Source: Mycolicibacterium goodii (lineage in GTDB: Bacteria; Actinomycetota; Actinomycetes; Mycobacteriales; Mycobacteriaceae). From it: 64,000 bases of DNA. Below the pieces are notes generated by a model that did no database searches, was not told the DNA's origin, and saw nothing but the letters and a program-made list of their open reading frames with translations. Every line of letters begins with the position of its first letter. Within the stretch, counting starts at the first letter, position 1. Location: NCBI RefSeq assembly GCF_022370755.2, contig NZ_CP092364.2, forward strand, positions 5,146,001-5,210,000, in the 5' to 3' direction. The translations under genes and the position numbers were made by a program. Positions 37,664 to 45,060 of this stretch are shown here, in pieces.

Positions 37664-38232
37664 GGCTTCTTCGGCCGGCGGTCGGCGGCCGTCCTGGGTG
37701 TGGCGTGCGTGTCGGCGCCGGTGAATTCCTTGGTCCAGCAGGCGAATTCCAGCGTGATCCCGTCGGGGTCGAAGAAGTAGAACGACCGAACGTACACTCC
37801 GGGGTGCACGGTCGGCGACACCTGCGTCTCACTGTTGTCGTGGTTGAGGATCGGCCCTACGCGCACCCCTTTTGCCTTGAGCTTCTCGCGGTACTCGTCG
37901 AACTTCTCGGGGGGCACGTGCAGCGCGATGTGGTTGAGCGATCCTGTGGCACTGACGATCTCGCCGATACCCGGAATCGCGGCGGGAGCGGAGATGCCGG
38001 GCACACCGTCGGGCGCGTCGCGGAACCAGAAGAACGCGATGCAGTCGCCGTTGCCGGCGTCGAAGAAGAAGTGCTGGCCGATGCCGCCGGGCAGGTCGAG
38101 CGACTTGATCAGCGGCATGCCGAGCACGTTGGCGTAGAAGTCGACCGTGCGCTCCATGTCCGAGCACACCAGCGCTACGTGGTTGATGCCGCCGAACTCG
38201 AACTCCGGATTGGGGTTGTCGGGTTTGATCAC
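37633..38232 (-). CDS. VOC-family (extradiol dioxygenase-like/glyoxalase) protein
   Basis: A 199-residue protein with GTG start at 38232. Two vicinal-oxygen-chelate beta-alpha modules are visible: GGINHVALVCSDMERTVDFY supplies a His, GSLNHIALHVPPEKFDEY a second, and FYFFDPDGITLEFACW the terminal Glu. This matches metal-dependent dioxygenases, isomerases or lyases. It is divergent from a TetR regulator across a 100-base region with a clear inverted-repeat operator. The substrate is not assignable. Confidence 0.87.
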   Translation of the reverse strand: MIKPDNPNPEFEFGGINHVALVCSDMERTVDFYANVLGMPLIKSLDLPGGIGQHFFFDAGNGDCIAFFWFRDAPDGVPGISAPAAIPGIGEIVSATGSLNHIALHVPPEKFDEYREKLKAKGVRVGPILNHDNSETQVSPTVHPGVYVRSFYFFDPDGITLEFACWTKEFTGADTHATPRTAADRRPKKPQPGLVASTK

Positions 38233-38281
38233 GCGCGAACACCTCCCGAAAAGGACGCCGGATCCCTGGCGCGGGCCTAAA

Positions 38282-38303
38282 CTGAATCTAACATCAGATT
38301 CAG
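38282..38303. promoter_or_regulatory. TetR-type operator, 8-6-8 inverted repeat
   Basis: CTGAATCT (38282-38289) and AGATTCAG (38296-38303) are perfect 8-bp inverted arms separated by 6 bases. The site lies between the divergent VOC gene and the TetR gene starting at 38333, which is the most likely ligand-responsive repressor for it. Confidence 0.65.
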
Positions 38304-38332
38304 GTCCGTTCAATGAAAAGCTCTGGAGCACC

Positions 38333-38962
38333 GTGACCGTCAGCCCTCGCGATCAGCTACCGACCGCACGCGGCAGGCAAACCCAGGCGGCCATCGACGC
38401 GGCCGCCCGTGCGGTGATCGCCCGGAAAGGCATCCTGGCCACGACCATCGCCGACATCGCGGCCGAGGCGGGGCGCTCGACCGCGTCGTTCTACAACTAC
38501 TACGAGTCCAAAGAAGCGATGGTGCGCGAATGGGCGCTGCGCTTCCGCGACGAGGCCCGCGACCGGGCCCGGGCCGCGGGCGAACCTGGCCTGTCGAACT
38601 GGCAGCGGTCATATCAGGCGGCCGCCGCGCACTGGACCACGTACCGGCACCGCCTCGCCGAGATCATCAGCGTCTCGCAACTGGCGATGGTCAACGACGA
38701 TTTCGCGCGGTACTGGGCCGAGATCTGCGAACTGCCGATCTCACTGATCACCCAGATGATCAAACGTGCCCAGCAGCAGGGGTTCTGCCCCGACGACGAT
38801 GCCGAGACGACCGCCGTCGCGCTGGTGTCGATGCTCAACCAGTTCTGCTACACCAAGCTCTCGGGCGGCAACGCCGACGACGTCGACGACGAAGCCTGCA
38901 TCACGACGCTGGCGAACGTCTTCTACCGGACCATCTATCACAAGGGGGTACCGCAGACATGA
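38333..38962 (+). CDS. TetR-family transcriptional regulator
   Basis: A 209-residue regulator starting at a GTG preceded by GGAG. The HTH is ATTIADIAAEAGRSTASFYNYYESKEAMV (about residues 37-65). Its stop overlaps the next gene's start (ATGA), so it is expressed in step with the hydrolase and dehydrogenase. It likely represses both directions from the inverted repeat at 38282-38303. Confidence 0.9.
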   Translation: MTVSPRDQLPTARGRQTQAAIDAAARAVIARKGILATTIADIAAEAGRSTASFYNYYESKEAMVREWALRFRDEARDRARAAGEPGLSNWQRSYQAAAAHWTTYRHRLAEIISVSQLAMVNDDFARYWAEICELPISLITQMIKRAQQQGFCPDDDAETTAVALVSMLNQFCYTKLSGGNADDVDDEACITTLANVFYRTIYHKGVPQT

Positions 38963-40101
38963 CCAGAACCTCCGGGGCGTCACCGGCAGCAGGCGTGATC
39001 CGCGAATTCGTCGGGCTGGAATCCCCGACCGCCCGCCGCGCCGGTGCGGGCGGCCACCCCTGCCAGGGCATCTACTACCGCGGGGTGGGCCGCAAGCCGA
39101 AGGTGGCGATGATCGCGACGCACTACCAGATCGATTTCTCCGAGCACTATCTCGCCGACTACATGGCCACCAGAGGCGTCGGCTTCCTGGGCTGGAACAC
39201 CCGCTTCCGCGGATTCGAGAGCAGCTTCCTGCTTGACCACGCACTCGTGGACATCGGCGTCGGCGTGCGCTGGCTGCGTGAGGTCCAGAACATCGAAACC
39301 GTGGTGTTGCTGGGCAACTCCGGTGGTGGTTCGCTGATGGCGGCCTACCAGTCCCAGGCCGTCGACCCCCACGTCACACCGCTGGAAGGCATGCGGCCCG
39401 CCGTCGGTGTCACCGACCTACCGCGCGCAGACGGGTACGTCGCGAGCGCTGCGCACCCCGGCAGGCCCGATGTGCTGACCGCCTGGATGGACGCCGCGGT
39501 GGTCGACGAAAACGACCCGGTGACAACCGATCCCGAACTCGACCTGTTCGACGAGCGCAATGGTCCGCCGTTCTCACCGGAGTTCGTGGAGCGCTACCGC
39601 GCCGCACAGGTTGCCCGAAACGAGGCCATCACCGACTGGGCCGAACGCGAACTCAAACGCGTCAAGGGGGCCGGTTTCTCGGACCGCCCGTTCACGGTGA
39701 TGCGGACGTGGGCCGATCCGAGGATGGTCGATCCCACCATCGAACCCACCAGGCGCCAGCCGAACCTGTGCTACGCCGGGATCCCGGTCAAGGCGAACCG
39801 CTCGGCACGTGGCATCGCGGCAGCCACCACGCTGCGCAACTGGCTCGGCATGTGGAGCCTGCGTCACGCCCAGACGAGAGCCGAACCGCACCTGGCACGT
39901 ATCACCTGTCCGGCGTTGGTCATCAACGCCGATCAGGACACCGGGGTGTACCCGTCGGACGCGCAACGCATCTTCGATGCACTGGCGAGTACGGACAAGA
40001 CGCTGCGTTCGATCGACACCGATCACTACTTCACCACGCCGGGTGCGCGCAGCGAACAGGCCGATACCATCGCCCGATGGATCGCGAAGCGGTGGCGGTG
40101 A
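38959..40101 (+). CDS. Alpha/beta hydrolase
   Basis: A 380-residue hydrolase. The nucleophile elbow VVLLGNSGGGSLMAAYQ carries a Ser. An N-terminal lid-like region precedes it, and TCPALVINADQDTGVYPSDAQ and SIDTDHYFTTPG near the C-terminus fit the acidic residue and catalytic His. It is the middle gene of a coupled trio: its ATG overlaps the TetR stop, and its stop overlaps the GTG of the next gene. An ester, lactone or C-C bond hydrolase role in a small-molecule degradation pathway is inferred. Confidence 0.85.
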   Translation: MTRTSGASPAAGVIREFVGLESPTARRAGAGGHPCQGIYYRGVGRKPKVAMIATHYQIDFSEHYLADYMATRGVGFLGWNTRFRGFESSFLLDHALVDIGVGVRWLREVQNIETVVLLGNSGGGSLMAAYQSQAVDPHVTPLEGMRPAVGVTDLPRADGYVASAAHPGRPDVLTAWMDAAVVDENDPVTTDPELDLFDERNGPPFSPEFVERYRAAQVARNEAITDWAERELKRVKGAGFSDRPFTVMRTWADPRMVDPTIEPTRRQPNLCYAGIPVKANRSARGIAAATTLRNWLGMWSLRHAQTRAEPHLARITCPALVINADQDTGVYPSDAQRIFDALASTDKTLRSIDTDHYFTTPGARSEQADTIARWIAKRWR

Positions 40102-41060
40102 ACCCGGGCACGGTGCGGGTCCTCGCACATTTCACGCCCAGTGACACCGTGCTGAATTTCCTCGCCCCGCACGTCGATTGGCTCGATGTACGGTTCTGCA
40201 GCGACGAGGACGACGAGACGTTCTACCGCGAGCTCGGTGACGCCGACGTGCTCTGGCATGTGTTGCGGCCGATCACCGGCGACGACTTGAACCGCGCGCC
40301 GCGGCTACGCCTCGTGCACAAACTGGGCGCCGGGGTGAACACCATCGACGTCGACACCGCGACCCAACTGGGCATCCTGGTGGCCAACATGCCGGGCGCG
40401 AACGCGCCGTCGGTCGCCGAGGGCACGGTACTTCTCATGCTGGCGGCCCTGCGGCGGCTACCCGAACTCGACCGCGCCACCCGTGCCGGTCGCGGCTGGC
40501 CCGCTGATCCCACGCTGGGCGACACCGTGCGCGACATCGGCGGCTCCACGGTGGGTCTCGTCGGATACGGCAACGTCGCCAAGCGCGTCGAGCGCATCGT
40601 GCTCGCCATGGGCGCCGAGCAGGTGCTGCACACCAGCACGCGAAACACCGGCCATCCGCGCTGGCGGACCCTGCCGGATCTGCTCGCCGCGAGCGACATC
40701 GTCTCGCTGCACCTGCCGCTCACCGACGCCACCGACGGGCTGCTGGGGACCGAGGCGCTGGCAGCGATGAGATCGGGCGCGGTGCTGATCAACACGGCCC
40801 GCGGACCGATCGTCGACGAGACCGCGCTGATCGAGGCCCTGCGCAGCGGGCACCTCGCGGCCGCAGGCCTCGACGTCTTCGACATCGAACCGCTGCCGGC
40901 CGACCATCCGCTGCTGGGGCTCGACAACGTCGTCCTCACGCCGCACGTGTCCTGGTACACCGCCGACACCATGCGTCGTTACCTGGCGATCGGCGTCGAG
41001 AACTGCCGGCGGATCCGCGACGGCGAACCGCTCGCCCACCTGGTCAACGATGCCAAGTAG
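40098..41060 (+). CDS. D-isomer-specific 2-hydroxyacid dehydrogenase
   Basis: A 320-residue NAD(P)-dependent dehydrogenase. The Rossmann loop is TVGLVGYGNVAKRVERI, and catalytic Arg, Glu and His lie in LINTARGPIVDETALI, AAGLDVFDIEPLP and LTPHVSWYT. I use the GTG at 40098, which overlaps the hydrolase stop (GTGA). An ATG at 40077 is an alternative. It probably reduces or oxidises a 2-oxo/2-hydroxy acid produced by the upstream hydrolase. The exact substrate is unknown. Confidence 0.88.
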   Translation: MNPGTVRVLAHFTPSDTVLNFLAPHVDWLDVRFCSDEDDETFYRELGDADVLWHVLRPITGDDLNRAPRLRLVHKLGAGVNTIDVDTATQLGILVANMPGANAPSVAEGTVLLMLAALRRLPELDRATRAGRGWPADPTLGDTVRDIGGSTVGLVGYGNVAKRVERIVLAMGAEQVLHTSTRNTGHPRWRTLPDLLAASDIVSLHLPLTDATDGLLGTEALAAMRSGAVLINTARGPIVDETALIEALRSGHLAAAGLDVFDIEPLPADHPLLGLDNVVLTPHVSWYTADTMRRYLAIGVENCRRIRDGEPLAHLVNDAK

Positions 41061-41180
41061 GTCGGGTTACGCGGCGGCTGGATCACCGATCACGCCTTGA
41101 GGTGGCACGAGTCACGTCGCGGTACCCTCGATCCAACCGACCGGTTATTCGGGACGACGATGCCCCTGTGGAGGTAATGC

Positions 41181-43373
41181 ATGCCCATTGCAATCCTGTC
41201 CGAACACGTTGACCTGGCCGACTCGGTCCGGTCGTTCGTCGCGCGGGTCGCCCCGTCCGAGGTGCTGCACGAAGCCCTCGAAACGCCTGTCGTCAACCCG
41301 CCGTCCTACTGGAAGGCTGCCGCGGACCAGGGTCTGCAGGGCGTCCACCTGTCCGAGGCCGTCGGTGGGCAGGGCTTCGGCATCCTGGAGCTCGCGATCG
41401 TGCTCGCCGAGTTCGGCTACGGCGCGGTGCCTGGACCGTTCGTCCCGTCGGCGATCGCGAGCGCGCTCATCGCCGCGCACGATCCCGAGGCCAAGGTTCT
41501 CAGCGAGCTGGCATCGGGCGACGCCATCGCGGCCTACGCGCTCGATTCGACACTCACCGCCACCCGCCACGGAGACGGCCTCGTGATCCGTGGCGAGGTC
41601 CGCGCGGTTCCGGCCGCCGCGCAGGCGTCCGTCCTGGTGCTGCCGGTGGCCATCGACTCCGGTGAGGAGTGGGTGGTCCTCCACGCCGACCAGCTGGAGA
41701 TCGAACCGGTCCGCAGCGTCGACCCGTTGCGGCCGCTGGCCCATGTGCGCGCCAACGCCGTCGAGGTGACCGACGAGCGTGTGCTGTCGAACCTGAGCCG
41801 GCCGCTCGCGCGGGCGTTGATGTCGACGCTGCTGTCGGCCGAGAGTATCGGCGTCGCGCGGTGGGCCACCGACACCGCCGCCGAGTACGCCAAGATCCGC
41901 GAGCAGTTCGGCAGGCCCATCGGGCAGTTCCAGGCCGTCAAGCACAAGTGCGCCAACATGGTCGCTGTGACCGAGCGGGCCACCGCCGCGGTGTGGGACG
42001 CCGCACGTGCGCTCGACGAGGTCCGTGGACAAGGGGCAGAGGGAACGCATTTCGAGTTCGCCGCCGCTGTCGCGGCGACGCTGGCACCCGCTGCGGCCCA
42101 GCAGTGCACACAGGATTGCATCCAGGTGCACGGCGGTATCGGCTTCACATGGGAGCACGACACCAACGTGTACTACCGCAGGGCCCTGCTGCTCACGGCG
42201 TGCTTCGGGCGCGCCGCGGACTATCCGCAGCAGGTCGTCGACACCGCCACCGCCACCGGCATGCGTCCGGTCGACATCGACCTCGACCCGGAAACCGAGA
42301 AGGTGCGCGAGGAGATCCGCTCGGAAGTCGCGGCGCTGAAAGCGATTCCGAGTGCGGAACGCACCGTTGCGATCGCCGAGGGCGGCTGGGTGCAGCCGCA
42401 TCTGCCGAAGCCGTGGGGCCGCGACGCCACGCCGGTCGAGCAGATCATCATCGCCCAGGAATTCACGACGGGACGGGTCAAGCGCCCGCAGATGGGCATC
42501 GCGTCGTGGATCATCCCGTCGATCGTGGCGTTCGGCACCGAGCCGCAGAAGCAGCGGTTCCTGCCGCCCACGTTCCGCGGCGAGATGATCTGGTGCCAGC
42601 TGTTCTCCGAACCGGGCGCCGGATCGGACCTGGCGAGCCTGACCACCCGCGCGGTCAGGGTCGACGGCGGCTGGCGCATCACCGGGCAGAAGATCTGGAC
42701 CACCGGCGCGCAGTTCTCGGCATGGGGCGCGCTGTTGGCCCGTACGGATACGGACGCCCCCAAGCATCAGGGCATCACATACTTCCTGCTCGACATGTCC
42801 TCTCCGGGTGTGGAGGTGAGGCCGCTGCGCGAACTGACCGGCAATGCGATGTTCAACACGGTGTTCATCGACGACGTGTTCGTGCCCGACGACATGGTGC
42901 TCGGCGAGGTGAACCGGGGCTGGGAGGTCAGCCGCAACACCCTGACCAACGAGCGTGTCTCGATCGGCAGCAGCGAACCGCCGTTTCTGGCCAACCTCGA
43001 CCAGTTCGTGCAGTTCCTGCGAGACGGCCAGTTCGACCAGATCGAGCAGAACCATGCCGGACAGTTGATCGCCGAGGGGCACGCCGCGAAGGTGCTCAAC
43101 CTGCGCTCGACACTGCTGACGCTCGCCGGTGGTGATGCCATGCCCAACGCGGCGATCTCGAAGTTGCTGTCGATGAAGACCGGCCAGGGGTACGCCGAGT
43201 TCGCGGTGGCGTCGTTCGGCACCGACGGCGCGATCGGCGAACCGCGGCAGGAGCCCGGCCGATGGGCCGAGTATCTGCTGGCCAGCCGAGCCACCACGAT
43301 CTACGGCGGCACCACCGAGGTGCAGTTGAACATCATCGCCGAGCGTCTGCTCGGGCTGCCCCGCGATCCGTAG
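41181..43373 (+). CDS. fadE6: Double-length acyl-CoA dehydrogenase FadE6
   Basis: A 730-residue fusion of two acyl-CoA dehydrogenase modules; length and text match mycobacterial FadE6 (Rv0271c, about 731 residues). Module 1 runs to about residue 375 and ends with VHGGIGFTWEHD. Module 2 contains the FAD/substrate blocks CQLFSEPGAGSDLA and ITGQKIWTTGA. The usual catalytic YEG near the C-terminus reads YGG (IYGGTTEVQ) in module 2 and is absent from module 1. A Glu in TLTNERVSIG of module 2 sits where isovaleryl-CoA-type enzymes carry their base. A strong GGAGGT precedes the ATG. A possible AACCG/CGGTT palindrome lies upstream at 41135-41146. Confidence 0.92.
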   Translation: MPIAILSEHVDLADSVRSFVARVAPSEVLHEALETPVVNPPSYWKAAADQGLQGVHLSEAVGGQGFGILELAIVLAEFGYGAVPGPFVPSAIASALIAAHDPEAKVLSELASGDAIAAYALDSTLTATRHGDGLVIRGEVRAVPAAAQASVLVLPVAIDSGEEWVVLHADQLEIEPVRSVDPLRPLAHVRANAVEVTDERVLSNLSRPLARALMSTLLSAESIGVARWATDTAAEYAKIREQFGRPIGQFQAVKHKCANMVAVTERATAAVWDAARALDEVRGQGAEGTHFEFAAAVAATLAPAAAQQCTQDCIQVHGGIGFTWEHDTNVYYRRALLLTACFGRAADYPQQVVDTATATGMRPVDIDLDPETEKVREEIRSEVAALKAIPSAERTVAIAEGGWVQPHLPKPWGRDATPVEQIIIAQEFTTGRVKRPQMGIASWIIPSIVAFGTEPQKQRFLPPTFRGEMIWCQLFSEPGAGSDLASLTTRAVRVDGGWRITGQKIWTTGAQFSAWGALLARTDTDAPKHQGITYFLLDMSSPGVEVRPLRELTGNAMFNTVFIDDVFVPDDMVLGEVNRGWEVSRNTLTNERVSIGSSEPPFLANLDQFVQFLRDGQFDQIEQNHAGQLIAEGHAAKVLNLRSTLLTLAGGDAMPNAAISKLLSMKTGQGYAEFAVASFGTDGAIGEPRQEPGRWAEYLLASRATTIYGGTTEVQLNIIAERLLGLPRDP

Positions 43374-43495
43374 ACCGCTCATCGGCCGCCGCGGCCGGGG
43401 CGTGGAACAGACTCACCCTGGTCGCGGCGTCCGATTGGGTCTACCGTCGAAGTGAGCGAAATAAAACGCGAGCTGAGACGGTTGGTACTCAAATA

Positions 43496-43774
43496 ATGAG
43501 TATTTCTAAGCAACGTTTTCTACAAGCCGCGGGCACCGTGGCCGCAGCCTTCGCATTGATTGCCGGCCCCTCGGCCGTGCTGAGTCAGACCGCTCCCGCC
43601 GCGCAGGCGCAGCCATGTGTGAACGGCGTCGTTCCGGGTAACCCGTACATCGTGAACTGCAACCTGCCGTCGCGAACCCCGAAGGTCCGTGGTGCAGCGC
43701 CCGACGCGGGTGCGATCATCGCGTGCAGGCACTGGCCGGGTTGCCTTTCCTGGTATGTCAACAACCCGCACTGA
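43496..43774 (+). CDS. Small exported four-cysteine protein
   Basis: A 92-residue protein. A basic start, the hydrophobic AAGTVAAAFALIAGPSAVL and an AQA cleavage site near residue 42 form a signal peptide. The mature part of about 50 residues has four Cys (CVNG, NCNL, ACRH, GCLS) that could form two disulfides. No family recognised. The 122-base gap after fadE6 contains an AT-richer stretch near 43460 but no clear promoter that I can defend. Confidence 0.65.
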   Translation: MSISKQRFLQAAGTVAAAFALIAGPSAVLSQTAPAAQAQPCVNGVVPGNPYIVNCNLPSRTPKVRGAAPDAGAIIACRHWPGCLSWYVNNPH

Positions 43775-43807
43775 ACCTGACTCCGTAACGAACCGTTGTG
43801 AAAAACC

Positions 43808-44110
43808 ATGACCAATGATGTTGAGAAACGCTGGCGCGATCCGGCGACCTTTCGCTCGGCGGTCGGATATGTCCTGAGCGTCGTCGCGATCGCCGGCATC
43901 GCGTTCGCGTTCTATGTCTTCGACCGCACGCTGCTGCCCGCCGTGCTGGTCCCGACGATCACGTTCGTCGGCGCCGTCGGCGCCTTCATCCGCACCTACC
44001 AGATCTGGAAGGCGGAAGGCACCTGGCCGATCTGGCACGGCGCGGGCTGGTTTCTGCTGGCGCTGTCCCTGTTCTGCCTCGGGGTGCCTGGCAGCGCGAT
44101 GACGTCGTAA
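43808..44110 (+). CDS. Small membrane protein, three predicted helices
   Basis: A 100-residue protein with hydrophobic segments VGYVLSVVAIAGIAFAFYVF, LLPAVLVPTITFVGAVGAFI and AGWFLLALSLFCLGVP. No catalytic motifs. It lies 33 bases after the small exported protein and may be co-transcribed. Function unknown. Confidence 0.7.
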   Translation: MTNDVEKRWRDPATFRSAVGYVLSVVAIAGIAFAFYVFDRTLLPAVLVPTITFVGAVGAFIRTYQIWKAEGTWPIWHGAGWFLLALSLFCLGVPGSAMTS

Positions 44111-44125
44111 CTGCTCCGAGCAGAT

Positions 44126-44920
44126 CTACGGCAGGATCGAGTCGACATAACCACCGTCGACGCGCACCGCTCCGCCGGTCGTCGCCGACGCCAGCGGCGA
44201 TGCGAGGTAGGCCACCATGTTGGCGATCTCTTCTGGTTCGATCAGCCGCTGCAGCAACGATTGTGGACGATGCTTGCGCATGAATTCGCGCTGCGCCTCA
44301 TCCCACGGCAGTGACTTGTCGACCAGTTGGTAGACGAAGTCCTCCACGCCCGCGGTATGCGTCGGCCCGGCGATCACCGAGTTGACCGTGACCCCGGTTC
44401 CCGCAGCATCTTTCGCGAATCCACGCGACACCGCCAGGAGCGCCGTCTTGGACACCCCGTAGTGGATCATCTCCTCGGGGATGACGATCGCCGAGTCGCT
44501 GGCGATCTGGATCGCACGGCCCCAACCCTTTTCGATCATGCCCGGCAGATAGCTGCGGATGAGCCGAACCGCGGCAAGGACATTGACGTCGAAGTACTTT
44601 CGCCACTGCTCGTCGGTGATCTCGCGAGCCGCCTCCGCACCGAAGATGCCGAGGTTGTTGACGAGGATGTCCACCGACGGCAACTGCTCGAGCAGAGCGC
44701 CGGTGCCCTCTTCGGTTGCGACGTCGGCGGCCACGCCCACGACGTCCAGTCCGGCATCGAGATCGCCCAGCCTGGAAACGGTTTCGTCGACACGCGAGGC
44801 CGTACGCCCGTTGATCGCCACGCGTGCACCGCTGCGCGCCAGCGCTTCGGCGATAGCGAGTCCGATACCTTGCGTCGAGCCCGTGACGAGTGCGGTCTTA
44901 CCGCTGAGATCGATGTTCAC
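44126..44920 (-). CDS. Short-chain dehydrogenase/reductase (SDR)
   Basis: A 264-residue NAD(P)-dependent oxidoreductase with GTG start. The cofactor motif is TGSTQGIG (residues of about 13-20), the NNLG motif is present, and the catalytic Ser is in IASDSA. Tyr and Lys are in YGVSK, and RVDGGYVDSI forms the C-terminal substrate segment. It resembles 3-ketoacyl-ACP-reductase-like classical SDRs. It converges on the small membrane protein gene and lies downstream of fadD2, separated from it by a very long hairpin. Confidence 0.88.
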   Translation of the reverse strand: MNIDLSGKTALVTGSTQGIGLAIAEALARSGARVAINGRTASRVDETVSRLGDLDAGLDVVGVAADVATEEGTGALLEQLPSVDILVNNLGIFGAEAAREITDEQWRKYFDVNVLAAVRLIRSYLPGMIEKGWGRAIQIASDSAIVIPEEMIHYGVSKTALLAVSRGFAKDAAGTGVTVNSVIAGPTHTAGVEDFVYQLVDKSLPWDEAQREFMRKHRPQSLLQRLIEPEEIANMVAYLASPLASATTGGAVRVDGGYVDSILP

Positions 44921-44983
44921 GAGGCAGTACTACCACCGCGTGCGTGAAACTATTCCCCGGTTTCCTTGGAGTCTCCTCACCGT

Positions 44984-45058
44984 TTCTTCACGCGAGCAGA
45001 CGCGTAGGTACCCGATTTCGCTGGTCTTCGGGTACGTACGCGTCTGCTCGCGGAAGAA
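44984..45058. terminator. Very long hairpin immediately 3' of fadD2
   Basis: A perfect 16-bp arm (44991-45006) pairs with 45037-45052. After one mismatch, an inner 8-bp stem GTACCCGA/TCGGGTAC (45008-45015, 45028-45035) continues to a 12-base loop. Outside, after one bulged A, TTCTTC pairs with GAAGAA. In total about 30 base pairs form. It could stop fadD2 transcripts (minus strand) before the SDR gene. Its size and near-perfection are more like a mobile palindromic repeat than a simple terminator. Confidence 0.55.
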
Positions 45059-45060
45059 GA

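Noticed and set aside
41145..43382. Long minus-strand open frame opposite fadE6
   Set aside because: Shadow of FadE6 codon bias; no recognisable domain, and the plus-strand product is unambiguous.
44984..45058. Insertion-sequence end or attachment site
   Set aside because: No transposase or integrase gene, no flanking direct duplication visible, and the arms face each other across only 30 bases.
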